Source of the DNA: Notolepis coatsorum
Taxonomy: Eukaryota; Chordata; Actinopteri; Aulopiformes; Paralepididae
Assembly (NCBI GenBank): GCA_963971535.1
Contig: OZ020589.1
Location: 80,224,878 to 80,288,877, forward strand
Length of the DNA: 64,000 nucleotides
Direction of reading: 5' to 3'
The translations under genes were made by a program, and so were the position numbers. The notes under the pieces are model-generated. The model had not been told where the DNA came from and did no database searches. It saw nothing but the letters and a program-made list of their open reading frames with translations. Positions 25,318 to 36,350 of this stretch are shown piece by piece. How positions within the stretch are numbered: position 1 is the first letter of the stretch; each line of letters starts with the position of its first letter.

Positions 25318-26069
25318 TCAAATGATTATTCAACCTAGAAAATGTTTAAGGGTTTAAAATACATGGAGGGGATCTTTAAATATGACTAATCTTTGAATCA
25401 ATGCACCCCGAATCCCCGATATATCGATATAGGGTCATACTTAAAGGGGAATGTCACACGTTTTCCCCCCACAAACTTCATCTCCCACTCATGTTCTTTG
25501 GAGCAGCCACATATGTGACCCGGCACAGTCTAGCCCGCCTTGTTAAGGAGCACACGATTCTTCAGAAAATCCCAAAATGTTGCGCAATTCAGAAATAGGT
25601 CAACATTTTTAATTAGTGGTTTGAAATGTTCTATCCGTTTCCTTATCAAGTTGTTTAAAATGAAATGTATTTTATTTTCATTAGTCTTCCGGGTATTTTA
25701 TTTAGAAAAATTTACACTTCCGCCTGCGCCTCACTCCTGCGTACTTGACTCAGTCACAGGTGTTTAATAAAGGCTGACAGTGCGCATAAGGCATATAATA
25801 AAGGCATAACTGTTAGATTATTGAATTTATCAACGAATGCATCTATTTCAGTCGCAAGTCAGTCAGGCTCGTGCTGCTTGCTCATAACGGAGTAGATAGG
25901 TGGTTCCGTCACTGACTGAGGGCAGCGCACACACAATACACACATACCATGGAGCGACTGTAAACTGTCTCTCACATCATAATAACAGTCACATTGATGC
26001 TCCCCGGCAGCTCATCTGGAGAATGTGTTAGTGGGGGGAGGGGTTAGGTGTGTTGCAATGTGGGTACAG
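25318..26069. other. gab1: gab1 intron, no element resolved
   Basis: Mixed intron sequence without a recognisable complete element, RNA gene or exon. Confidence 0.4.
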
Positions 26070-26760
26070 TTAGGGTTGGGTACCGTTCACATTTGAACCG
26101 GTACCGGTACCTGTGAATCGATACCGGTACCCAACGGTACCTTTTTTCTGTACTTTAGTCTAAAAAAAATGCAATCTACCTACCTCAGTTGTAATTTTTT
26201 TTAAATTATTTATTATCATTATTCTTTATTTAGGACAATTTGTTAACACTTTGAGTGCCACGAGGTGGCGCCAGAGTTAGCGCTTCAATCCCACCATCGG
26301 CGCCAATGTTACGCTTAATATCGCCTAATCTATGTTTTCGATAAGTGTATGGATCCAACGTGTGTACAGTGCAGTACATGATTCTGCGGGTCTCAGAGGC
26401 TCCAGAATGAACTGTGATAACCCCGGCTGCATCAGTGGACTGGAAAATGTGGAGTACAGGATTTTTCCCCACATCCATTTTCATTGAGTCCATTCCAAAA
26501 TCCCTTATGTCATCTGGGAGACGATAGGGGGCGCTTTTTTCCACATCTGATCGCCGGCGGCGCTCGGGTATACTAGGGTAGGCTCGCGTGATGCAATATG
26601 ATTTCAGATCGCTAAAAAAAAGAAGAAAAAAATTCAGAGAAATCTCGTGAGTGGCAGTGAAAGTGTTAATATATATATAATATATAATATTGCAGCGAGC
26701 ATTGTCTGCATCTAGCTTTGTAAAGTGTAACAACACTTGCAACCGTTTTTGGCTTGCCAT
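26070..26760. mobile_element. hAT MITE copy, incomplete, interrupted by a piggyBac MITE
   Basis: TAGGGTTGGGTACCG at about 26070 starts a stretch rich in GGTACCGGTACC that matches, inverted, the right half of the hAT MITE at 37235-37625. The shared ACTTTAGTCT and CTACCTACCTCAGT blocks continue to the piggyBac insertion at 26247. The far terminus is not recognised. Confidence 0.5.
26247..26665. mobile_element. piggyBac MITE (419 bp)
   Basis: TTAA at 26243-26246 and 26666-26669. Termini CACTTTGAGTGCCAC and inverted CACTTTCACTGCCAC agree at 13 of 15 positions and resemble CACTTTGGGTGCC of the large piggyBac element. The open frame across it on the minus strand is not conserved coding sequence. 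Confidence 0.85.
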
Positions 26761-26794
26761 TGCCACGACTGCTTTGTTGTTGAATCAAGTCCGA

Positions 26795-27000
26795 CGGTTA
26801 AGCTTAGGCACTCTTTCGAAGTTGGTTAAGGTTAGAGTTTGTCTTAGAGCATGGCGATAGAACGCCAGTTAGTTTGCAGGCTGTTAGACCCGGAAATAGG
26901 CGCAGAACTTGCTGTCCCACGATTGGCGCACATGTCACATGACCTGGCCAATCGGAGCGCAAAACTCGAACGCGGAAACAAACATTTGTTGTCGAAAATA
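26795..27000. repeat. relative of the MITE interior at 63193-63561
   Basis: TTAAGCTTAGGCACTCTTTC, GTTAGAGTTTGTCTTAGAGC and GGCGATAGAACGCCAG are shared in order with 63330-63420. Its ends are not resolved. Confidence 0.7.
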
Positions 27001-27044
27001 TTCACGCAGCCGGGGTTGTTAAATTGCAGCACGAATGCGTTCGC

Positions 27045-27365
27045 AGATCAAGTCAGTTTTCTCACGTTGCAGTTTACAATAAAGTATTTGAGCACTTCTT
27101 TATGATATAATTAGGTTTTTTTTATTCATTTTCAAGGTGAAGATAATGGATAAAGATAATTAGAAAAATATTTCAAGCATTTTTAAGTTCCATTCACCGC
27201 TTGATATAATTCATCGAATGAATATGCTCCGCAGATAAAGTCAGTTTAGCTCACGTTGCTATTACAATAAAGTATCTGAGCACTTTTTATGATATAATTA
27301 GGTTTTTCGTTTCTTTTCAAGGTGAAGATGATTAGAAAGATATTTGATGCTTTTTTAGTTCGGTA
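27045..27365. repeat. imperfect tandem duplication, about 190 bp
   Basis: CTCACGTTGC...AATAAAGTAT followed by TATGATATAATTAGGTTTTT and CAAGGTGAAGAT occurs twice, near 27060-27150 and 27250-27330. Confidence 0.75.
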
Positions 27366-27606
27366 AATAAATGCTTCGCTTTTTTCACGCACACATTTGT
27401 TACTCAATAGGCAGGCACGTTAACCTCACTTGTTATCTCGCCCCATGCCTCTTTTTGTTCTACATTAGTGTGACTTACTAATATAGGGTCTTTCACTGTA
27501 CATAATTGAGGTCCAATGTCTGTAGTGCATCTCCGTTCTCTTGATTCTGAAATAGGTCTCCTATCTTCTCACGTTGCATATTATTTTAATAACGGAACTG
27601 ACCCAG

Positions 27607-28440
27607 TAGGGCTGGGCGATATGGCCAAAAATTATATCACGATAACGATATGATAATGTTATCATATCACTCGATATAGATAATTATCTATATTGTTATT
27701 AGTATAAAAAAACACAGATGTATGTTTATTTTTCAGCAATTCTTTGTTGTTTCCGCCATCTTTAGTGTTACAGCCCCTCACACTCGAGTTCTCAGGCTGC
27801 AGCTGGTTTGAAAGCGAAAGTAAACAAGGTTCTCTGCCTGCTGTGGCTCCAGGGGAGTTGAATAGTTCTGGCTCTGCTAGTTTCTTTTCCATCTTTTGGC
27901 GCATTTTTGGTGGACAAAAATGTGCACCGTGACTCGCGACTGGAGACTAGCTCTGCTAGCACACATAGCCTTCTGTGTACAGACGGTTTCAAACTGTATT
28001 TTAAATGAGAAAGCAAACAAATGACCCAGTACTTTGTCCCCGGTGTTAAAATTATCTTTGGAACCGTTTGTGTTCAATTGTATCTGATTCTCTTCTCTCA
28101 GTCAAAATGTAAAGTGTATCTCTCCGTTCAGCCTCTGTGTGGGATTTCAGAATATTTCAGGGCTTTGCACCTCCTGGTGGCATATAACAGAACAGCAATC
28201 AACCTCAAAATTAAACCACGACAGCACCGCGGTAGAATGGTAGACCGTCCTAAGGGCTGCATCTGTACATCCAGCTGACATCACAAAGTGGAGGGTTCCT
28301 TTTCTCTTATCTCTAGCTTTAGGACTGAGTACTGCAAAGACTGCCCAAACTGCCCTGGGACACAGGAATAACATGTGTAAATTATTGAAATGGGTGTCAT
28401 CTCTTTTTTTAAATGAACTTTGATGCATGTAACTCTTTTC
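27607..28440. other. gab1: intron with one hAT-like terminus at its start
   Basis: TAGGGCTGGGCGATATGG at about 27607 followed by ATATCACGATAACGATATG looks like a hAT end. A matching terminus was not found before the gab1 exon at 28453. No other feature seen. Confidence 0.35.
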
Positions 28441-28452
28441 CCCCTCCTCCAG

Positions 28453-28678
28453 AGGCGAAGGCTGCGCACCAGTCGGCGATTGGGGGTTCAGTGGTGGATA
28501 CCCCTCCTCACCCAGCACTGGGCAGTATTGTGGGTCCAGTGGGGGCCATCTTATCCAGCGTGCCCCCTCCCTACCAGCCAGTGAGCGTTCGTCACCTGGA
28601 CTCTCAGTCCAGCCTGGATGAGCCACAGGACTACTTATGGCTGGTCAACTGTGAGAGCAAGAAGCCTGAACCCAACAG
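28453..28678 (+). CDS. gab1: gab1 exon: PPPY and QDYL region
   Basis: This 226-nt exon encodes the linker after the PH domain. It starts by completing a Glu codon (EAKAAHQSAIGG) and contains SVPPPYQPVSV and DEPQDYLWLVNCESKKPEPN. These correspond to LPPPYQLINV and [21 protein letters not shown] of vertebrate GAB1. Acceptor CCTCCAG ends at 28452, donor GT at 28679. It enters in phase 1, matching the previous exon, and leaves in phase 2, matching the exon at 32849. No stop occurs in frame. Confidence 0.95.
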
Positions 28679-29116
28679 GTTAGAGTGTGTGTGGGTTGGT
28701 TGACTGGGTGGGTGGGTGTCTCTTACAATGTTTGCTTTAACCTTCAATTAAAGAATTTGAGCTTCTTCAAAATCTTGTAAATAATAAACATTTTGGCATA
28801 CAAGAAGCTTGTCCTGTATTCATCAGATTAAGCCTCGGTATGGCCGACATACTGGCTCAATTCGGGGGTGATGGACCTGGCCATGTATGGTGATTTTCAA
28901 AGGAGTTGACTTTAACTTGATACTGTATATGAATGAAATTAGGCTCAATGGAACCATACGACTCACCTTTACAGCAATGCCCAAGTTATGCTGGTCCCAT
29001 GCAGCTGTGGGCCAAATCCTTCTGGATGTACAACATGTCAGTTTCATGGTATTATCATTTTTATAGTAGTAGTATACAGTAGTATTACAGTAAATAAATG
29101 GCTGTAACGTACATTC
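28679..29116. other. gab1: gab1 intron, nothing recognised
   Basis: Low-complexity GGTG stretch right after the donor, then ordinary intron sequence. Confidence 0.4.
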
Positions 29117-29120
29117 TTAA

Positions 29121-30079
29121 CACATTCATGGCCATTTGGATCCGTCTAAATTCACTGTAGACGGCCAGCATTTCTAAACAGACTTGCATAGTCTGTGGGG
29201 CTGTTTGTAGAGCAAAATCTATACTTTATAGTATTGCTATCTGTCCATTCTCATTGTCAATTGACACCATAAACCGTCCCTTAAAAATGGCTTAAAGAAA
29301 TAATTTTTTTCATCAATGCGTTCTCATTTTATAGAGTCTTGAATATAAGCGTTATAAGGGATTTCGGCTGGGATATTTCCTGGAACGCGAGATACAGGGC
29401 TAATAGCTACTACCGTTAAATCCAATGGCATTTCGGATATACAGAAACTACAGTTAAAACTCAAACTGCATATGATCGGTATGATGATCCACCATGAATG
29501 CATGAAAGGGGGGGGGGGGTGGGGGGGCGTGGGACGTCGTTTCTGATTATTGATTACCAATAACCGCATTAGCCTCATTTGCTGATCGGGTGGATGGCTA
29601 TCATAACAAGCCCTGATCAGCATGTAATTTACGTTAAAAAGATCTTACCGTGGGCCGGTTGGATCCCCCAAAGCATTTCCCAGTTATCGATCGCCATCTG
29701 GTAGATCCATATGTCCGTTGGCTGATGATATTCCTTTACTGCATAGTGAATTCCGCGTCGCAAAAGGTATTCCAAGCTACTAGGCTGCACATCCAGAATC
29801 CAGCTAACTGGAAACTACATTGAAAGTAAAAAAAAATAGTGCACCGTTCTGCCACAGGGCACACTGCATTATCGAGACAGCGCCCCTAAGAGGATTTGGC
29901 CGGTAATGCACTTTTCAGAATTCGAAGAGGAGGGTAGATCTGCAGTGCAGCTCAGTGACATCGAGTAGGTTATTACAATGGAATAAAAGCCAAAACAACC
30001 TTGCCACGGACATGTCCGTGGTTGGTCCTCAACCGTTGGATTCGAATCACAGATTTATCTGTGGTTGACCCCGAAACGG
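29121..30079. mobile_element. probable piggyBac MITE, eroded
   Basis: TTAA at 29117-29120 and 30080-30083 flank about 959 bp. The left terminus CACATTCATGGCCA is of the same kind as the other piggyBac MITEs, but the inverted right terminus CCGTTTCGGGGTCA matches only in part. Interior stretches resemble the interiors of the copies at 23306 and 50585. Boundaries are tentative. Confidence 0.45.
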
Positions 30080-30276
30080 TTAAGTCAAATATGTTCACAC
30101 AAAGGCAATTTATAATGGTGACTTGCCAGAAAAAAGGGTTAGGTTACCCTGAATGATATGCTATATGCACTAAGACCTTTCAGGTCAAGAATAGAACCAG
30201 AACCGGGACTAGAGCTCTATTTTAGATTTTTAGAGGTATATTGCAGATGTTTAAGTTGAATCCTGTCATTCTGTCA

Positions 30277-30412
30277 TGAGGAGGACATGATGATCAGACA
30301 TAAAACTGACCCACGTGTTCTGTGTGTCGGGGGCTTTACCACATCACTGCAGCCGAGCTCTCGAGACACATGTTGCTTCTATGTTGTATGTCCCATTATC
30401 ACGTCCTCCTCA
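30277..30412. repeat. small inverted-repeat element, 136 bp
   Basis: Bounded by TGAGGAGGAC and its exact reverse complement GTCCTCCTCA. A second copy lies at 35313-36350, split by a hAT MITE. The shared interior includes CGAGACACA...ATGTTG and TATGTCC.AATTAT.ACGTCCTCC-like text. Family unknown to me. Confidence 0.6.
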
Positions 30413-31145
30413 CTACAGGATGATATCATTCGGGGGGAAAATATCTGCTAAATGCCCATTTAAATCAAGTAGGTGTGGTGGTCCTGTAGAACCCATGAGT
30501 TGTTAAGTTCTGCAAACCGGTTGACTAAAACCATCCATAATATAAACCTCTTGGTTTAAACGTAGAAACGTCAGCACAATATTGGCCTGGGGGAGAAGAG
30601 CATCGTCTTTCTGTGTGGCCAGTGGCCCGAGACAACAAGCAGGGGATGCTCATCGCAGGGGATGGCCATCGCAGGGGATGTTCATCCAAAATGTCTTTGC
30701 TGTGATCTGAGACTTTCAAAAACCAATACTGATGCTCGTCACAAGTGTTATCGAGCTGTCCATGGTAGCCATTGTTGAGATGCACCGGCTCAATGACATG
30801 ATGGGACGTTCCATCAGTTCAAGGTCTCTGCCCCAACCCTGTGTGTGTGTATGTGTATGTGGGACCTGTGTCGTTTTGCTTTCTCCTACTTCCATATATA
30901 CTGTGTGTCTTGTCATTGGCCTGTCTAGATCTCTATCCGTTCTCTCTCGTCAGTCATTGCTAAATTATTATATGTGGACATGATGGTTTCCTTCTATACT
31001 GTACATTCCAGTCCAGTTCTCTCTTTGGTTTCTTTAGCTCATCTCATCTTTGCTGCTACCTTCCTCCCTGTGTGTGTGTGCGTGCGTGCGTGTGTCTGTC
31101 TGTCTGTGTCTTTGTCTGTGTCTGTGTGTGTGTTGGGATGTGTAG

Positions 31146-31238
31146 TCCACTGCGTCCCCCCTCTCCGCTGGAGGCTGATCAGGAGTACTTGCTCCTGGAG
31201 GAATGTGAAAGCAGGACTCTTCCCCTACAGGCCAGTCT
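31146..31238 (+). CDS. gab1: candidate alternative gab1 exon (93 nt)
   Basis: Between a plausible acceptor (GATGTGTAG before 31146) and a strong donor (GTGAGT at 31239) lies a 93-nt open segment. In the phase required by the flanking exons (phase 2 in and out) it reads PLRPPSPLEADQEYLLLEEC then ESRTLPLQAS. It can be included or skipped without changing frame. DQEYLLLEECES resembles PQDYLWLVNCES of the preceding exon, suggesting a partial exon duplication or a known alternative GAB1 exon I cannot recall with certainty. The surrounding sequence is TG-rich and non-coding. Expression is unproven. Confidence 0.55.
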
Positions 31239-31269
31239 GTGAGTGGCCAGCCTGCCTGCTGGAGTCAGC

Positions 31270-31291
31270 CTGCCTCTGTTTGTGTGTGTGT

Positions 31292-31327
<36 letters not shown>
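31270..31327. repeat. (TG)n microsatellite
   Basis: TG repeats with one TC interruption, just after the candidate gab1 exon. CA and CT stretches follow to about 31460. Confidence 0.9.
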
Positions 31328-31330
<3 letters not shown>

Positions 31331-31659
31331 GAGTGGTGGTATACATACACACAAACACACAAACATATAAACGCCTACACTCTCACTCACTAACGCACAC
31401 TCACTCATTCACTCACACACACACCGTCTCTCGCTCTCTCTCGCTCTCTCTCTCTCACTCATACAAATACAATATAAATGTAGTAATGTACTTGTAAAAA
31501 CCACCATCAAATGACACATCACACGCACACACCCATACATATACATATACATACTCACACCTACACACCATCACCTCTCTCTCTCGCTCTATCTCTTTCT
31601 CGCTCTATCTCTTTCTTTTTCTTTCTTTTCTTTTCCTCTCCCTCTATCTGGCTCTTTAT

Positions 31660-31663
31660 CCCC

Positions 31664-31721
<58 letters not shown>

Positions 31722-31754
31722 ATCTCTATCTCTATCTCTATCTCTATCTCTATC

Positions 31755-31829
<75 letters not shown>
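31660..31829. repeat. (TC)n and (TATCTC)n microsatellite
   Basis: A TC run, then about 12 TATCTC units, then a second TC run. Confidence 0.97.
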
Positions 31830-31832
<3 letters not shown>

Positions 31833-32848
31833 ATAGATAACATACTGCAGCATCCATGTACACATTGTTGTCATTGCTGGCTTTGAATGAAGCCCTAACG
31901 CTTTTTTTATCAGTGTGGAAAATGGGATCCAGCCGCTCGCTGCATTGCTTTCGTCATTGCTTTGCACGTTAAGCCATTTCCAAACCAAGTGACTCATCCA
32001 CTCATCTTATCCACAAAAGCTATCCAGCTCCACATGGTGTGTTTTCTCACTCATGTCAGTAGGATGACAGGATGAGCAATGGGACACGGCCGACCAGCCC
32101 TTTGACATACTAACTCTGGGGTTACTGACAATGCACCGGCTGTGGTTCAAAAAAGAAAATTCCCAATTTGATCTTCATTTGAATAATCGTATATTGGTTC
32201 ATAAAATCCCAGATCAATTATATATATATATAATGTGTGTATATGTTATAGTTTTTTGCCTGCTGCAGTGTGTTGGTCATGTTAAAGAAAAAGTACACTG
32301 CAACTGCTTTGTGGTAAATTCTTAATGTAAACATGAATATATTTTATAATACACCAGGTTATAAAAGGTTCCTTGTACAATTTACAGCCTTAGTTCTCTC
32401 AGAATCTCTTTCATAGCCAAGCAAAATTGGAACTTAAATATCCCTAACCAAATCTATTGAATCGAATCGGAACCTTTAATCGATTGGGGAAACCAGTGGG
32501 GATACCAGCCCTAGTGTGGATATTGTCAACACTGTTTTTGTGTTTTGTTTTAATTGTTATATATTAATGTTTGTATTGTAGATAATCAACATTTCTGGTG
32601 TGTGTGTGGGGGGGCGGGGGGTGTGTGTATTATAAGTAACAATGTCTGTGTTTTTACATAATCTACAATAACACTATCACTGAATATTTCTACACTAACA
32701 TGTTTTCATTTAGGATATTTGTAGTGTTCTGTCATGTTGCATGTTGTCAACAGTATGTTTATTGTATATGCTAAACATTTTCTCACTCTCTTTCTCATTC
32801 ACTCTTTCTCTCTCCCCCTCTCTTTTCTCCCTCTCTTTTCTTCCTCAG
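31830..32848. other. gab1: gab1 intron before the docking exon
   Basis: Intron sequence ending in a strong pyrimidine tract (32775-32845) that serves the 32849 acceptor. Around 32450-32515 a hAT-like end CCAGCCCTAGTG is visible without its partner. Confidence 0.45.
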
Positions 32849-33525
32849 AGCCCACGCCGAGTGCTCCAAGTCTACCTCCTCCGAGACGGACCTGAATGAC
32901 AACCTGCCCTCCCACCGTACGCCCACCTCTTCCACCTCCTCCTCCAAGCACACCTCCCACAATGGCTTCTTCCCGCCACAACCGGCCTCCGCCTCGTGCA
33001 TCTATGACTCGCCGCCGTCGCGCGGCGCCTCCCTCTCGGCTGACGCTGGCCTCTACCACCTCCCCCGGAGCTACTCCCAGGACACCGTGCTCCTCCCCAA
33101 GTCGGCCTCGTCCCCCCCTGTCCCCCCAGAGGGCGGTGACGGCTCGGACCTGTACGTCTTCAACACGCCATCGCGGAAGCCTTCCTTCGAGGCACAGATG
33201 CGTAACCTGTCGGTGAGCTACGACATCCCGCCCACCCCGGGCGCCAACTGCACCTACCACGTGCCCCGCACGCTGTCCGCCTCGGCGGGGGGCTCGGAGA
33301 GCGGGGGGGATGTGGTGGTGCCCCCCCCCCGGCCCCCCAAGCCGTCGCTCAGCTCCACCTCAGGACCTCCGCCGCCGGCAGACCGCTCCCCCACGGACAC
33401 CTACTGCGTTCCGCGCTCCGCCTCGGAGACGGACGGGAACTACTGCGTACCCACCAGCGCCGGGAGCATGAAGGCACTACGCAGCAACACCATCGGCACC
33501 ATGGACTCTGCGCGCCTTCGGAAAG
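32849..33525 (+). CDS. gab1: gab1 exon: YxxP and proline-rich docking region
   Basis: A 677-nt exon coding 225 residues of the unstructured docking region. It reads AHAECSKSTSSETDLNDNLP, the counterpart of ADSAKSTSSETDCNDNVPSH in mammalian GAB1. It then carries a series of Tyr-x-x-Pro motifs: YDSP, YDIPPTP, YHVPR, YCVPR and YCVPT. When phosphorylated by receptor-linked kinases these are docking sites for SH2 proteins such as CRK and PLC-gamma in the family. The PPPRPPKP stretch matches a GRB2 SH3-binding region of GAB1. Acceptor CTTCCTCAG before 32849, donor GGTACG at 33526; phase 2 in, phase 1 out. High GC at third positions. The next exon (DCYDIPRAF region in mammals) was not found to the end of the window. 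Confidence 0.95.
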
Positions 33526-34494
33526 GTACGTGAGACATTGCTGCTGTCTAGACACGCTGTGTTGTTGCAGTGTTAGGATTGCCGTCAAGTAGAAGACTGT
33601 GGGAAGGATTAAAGGGGAATACCACCCAAATTAAGAGATCCAGTGTGTTTTTTCCATGGCCAAGGAAAGTTCAATCATTATTTGTGAACATGAGCTGCTC
33701 TTTCCCAAAGGCAGAAACCAGAGAAGTAAGACTAAAACGTTGTCTTACAAGTCTGGAGCTCCTCCATTGACTGGGGCTAGCCATGGTCTAGCATGGTATA
33801 ATATGGTTGGGTTTGTGTCGCCATTGCATTTCTTGAAAACTCTCCGGTTGCTTTAAAAATGCACACCACCAACTGTGCTACACAAGCTAAACCATGATGA
33901 TACAACAGTCCCAGTCGGCTTTGGCCAGGTCTGGCCAGGTTCCAAAGACGATGGAGATGCTCACTGTGTGCCAGAAAGGCCACAGCACGTCTAAACCCTG
34001 GCTAATGGACAAGGCATTAGTGGACCATCTTTACCATCTTTCCCAATTAAATCCGTTCCCTGATTTTCATATGAGTTGACTACTTATGTCGGCTTAGTCT
34101 AAACACACACACACACAATTCTGCCAACTCTGCATATTTGCTGGCATACACACAATGACTGATGATTAGGTGTAAAGTTGTGATGTTGCAATATTATGTA
34201 AATGGTATGCAAGCCTGAGGCCTGGTTCTGTAACAGTGACACAGTTGAACACAACCGGGGCTACAGTGGGCCGGTCGTCATAATGACTCCCAGGCTCCTG
34301 TCTAATGAGCAGATGCCTCTGCTGAAGCAAAGAGGTCTCTGGGCCCAGAGAGCAGGATGGCTTGGATGGAGAACAGATGCTTTCTAAGAATGACTAATGA
34401 CTTTTCACACCAATCGCACTGTGATTGAGTGCGTCTGTATCGGCGGTGTTTGTTTACCCAGACAGTTTACTTTTCTCATATTTTCTATATTCAG
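33526..34494. other. gab1: gab1 intron, nothing recognised
   Basis: No further gab1 exon, RNA gene or complete element was found in this stretch. Confidence 0.4.
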
Positions 34495-35185
34495 AGTTAA
34501 TTATATTGTTTTTTTTTTTATCCACTTTTTCTCCCATTTTCTATATTTTCTCCCATCCCAATTTCGTATCATCCAATTCAACCCTCCCCTGTCACGAACG
34601 CTGTTTCTTGCCTCCCAGAAGCCGGATGCAATGTGGACTAAGTCATACATAGCACAAGTCCCCTCCGGTACTTGAGGTAACAGCAGTCGCATCTTTTCAC
34701 CTGCGCAGCTCGATCTCTCAGTGGCGAGGAGTAACGCGTGGGAGGCTCACGCTGCCCCCGACACTTCTTGATTCTACTTCGCAGGCGCACCAACCGACCT
34801 GTAGGAGTCGCTGTCCACAACGCCCGATCCCCACCCATCAGTTTCCCACCCTCTAATACTGCCAATTGTATTAGTACGGACGACCAGCCAAACTGAAAAC
34901 AATGTGGAGAGCTGGATTCGAACATGCGAACCCAGCGTCTCCACATTGGTGGCGAGTGCCTTGCCCACTACACCACCTAGCCGCCCTAGTTAATTATATT
35001 GTTTACACTCTTTATTTTTTCTCATATTTTTATATTCAGATCAAATTGTATTGCCTATATTTTTGTATTTCTACTATTACTCTGCCCATACCTGTACCTC
35101 CCCTCCCCCATGCTGCTGCATATGCCTGAATTTCCCCAAGATCAATAAAGTAATATCTTATTCATCTTATCTTATCTTACAACCT
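34400..35185 (+). repeat. LINE 3' end (interrupted by the SINE)
   Basis: Text from about 34460, resuming after the SINE to CCCAAGATCAATAAAGTAAT and a short (ATCTT)n tail at about 35160-35180, has the shape of a fish LINE 3' untranslated end. No ORF remains. The left limit is approximate. Confidence 0.5.
34512..34987 (-). mobile_element. tRNA-derived SINE with a 17-bp target duplication
   Basis: On the minus strand the head reads TAGGGCGGCTAGGTGGTGTA then GTGGGCAAGG, a pol III A-box-like start. GTTCGAATCC follows about 45 bp later as a B box. The tail ends at 34512 in a T-rich (minus-strand A-rich) stretch. The sequence AGTTAATTATATTGTTT flanks it perfectly on both sides (34495-34511, 34988-35004). 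This marks a retrotransposed copy whose flanks have stayed intact. Confidence 0.93.
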
Positions 35186-35356
35186 TCTCCCACATCAATA
35201 TACACAGTTCTGTAGAGTCGTCCTCGAGTCGACTACACAAAAAAGTGCCTTTTGTTCTTAAATTAAAGGTGAATTTTGTCGATTTGTAAACCTGGATCCT
35301 TTGGTTCTGTTGTGAGGAGGGAGTGGTATTCTGACAAAATCATGTCAACAATCCAG

Positions 35357-36243
35357 TAGGGGTGGGAATCGCCAGAGACCTCACGATACGATACTATCAC
35401 GATACTTGCGTCACGATACGATAGTATCGCGATACTAACTATATTAATTAGTATTAAGTATTTAAAAAAAATATAGTTTTATTTAATTTATTACCTTATT
35501 TCAACTGCAAAGTAAAACTTTGTCAACATGTTTTATCTAATAAAATAAAGTTCAGTTTTTTTAATCTCATTTCAATAATTTTTATTGCAGAACATGGTAT
35601 TTTCTCAAGCAGACAGATGTAAACACTGTAATCTGTGTTGCATGTACCTGACAAACTGAACTGTTTGTATTACAGTCATATTCCAACTTAACTGAATGCA
35701 CGTGTGTGTGTGTGTGTGTGTGTGTGGACTGAACAATGCAACTTCCTTATAATTTTTTTTTCTTTTTTTTTATGAATACCGTACTTTTCGCACTATAAGC
35801 CGCACCTGACTATAAGCCGCAGCAGCTAAATTGAATGATGTGTACATATATAAGCCGCACTGGACTATAAGCTGCAGGTGTTTTAATGTTTAATTACCAT
35901 AATTAGCATTGGGACACAATACTGTCGGACAAATAACAAGAATTAACCCATTTACAAGTTGTATTAAGTTTAGCAAATAAGGGAACAGATAAATAACATT
36001 TCAATGCCGTCAAAAAAGCAATATTTAGATTTTTACATTTTCGGGTTTGGTCACGTCGAGTCACATATAAGCCGCACCGTTATATAAGCCGCAGGGTCGA
36101 AAAATGGGGGAAAAAGCTGCGGCTTATAGTCCGAAAAGTACGGTAATTAAATATCTATACTTGGCGTTCCTGTATCGATACAGTATCGCCACGCAAAGTA
36201 ACGCGATACTACTACGTATCGATTCCCCCCCCCCCCACCCCTA
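35357..36243. mobile_element. hAT MITE with a mariner MITE inside
   Basis: Left terminus TAGGGGTGGGAATCG and inverted right terminus TAGGGGTGGGGGG. Perfect target duplication CAATCCAG (35349-35356, 36244-36251). Subterminal CGATAC repeats lie at both ends. It shares about 110 bp (35570-35680) with the 3' region of the autonomous-type hAT at 5986-9101. A Tc1/mariner-type MITE is nested at 35779-36143. Confidence 0.92.
35779..36143. mobile_element. Tc1/mariner-type MITE (365 bp)
   Basis: Termini CCGTACTTTTCGCACTATAA and inverted CCGTACTTTTCGGACTATAA agree at 19 of 20 positions, flanked by TA on both sides. ATAAGCCGCA motifs recur through both arms. No transposase. Confidence 0.9.
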
Positions 36244-36350
36244 CAATCCAGGTTGTCCAACAATCCATGACAACAGTGGGGGGCGATGCAGCAGTGTCGA
36301 GACACAGAACATGTTGGTACGTTTTATGTCCAATTATAACGTCCTCCTCA

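Larger units (their letters stand above)
35313..36350. repeat. second copy of the TGAGGAGG inverted-repeat element, split by a hAT MITE
   Basis: TGAGGAGGGA at 35313 and GTCCTCCTCA at 36341-36350 bound it. Removing the hAT (35357-36243) and one duplication leaves about 143 bp, close to the 136-bp copy at 30277-30412. Confidence 0.6.

Noticed and set aside
26230-26766. Minus-strand frame of 178 codons
   Set aside because: Spans a piggyBac MITE and its flanks and crosses the TTAA boundaries; no domain or known similarity seen.
28147-28626. Minus-strand frame of 159 codons
   Set aside because: Overlaps the gab1 exon antisense and the intron; no recognisable domain.
32799-33260. Antisense frame of 153 codons across the gab1 exon
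   Set aside because: Shadow of the GC-rich coding exon on the + strand, which matches GAB1.
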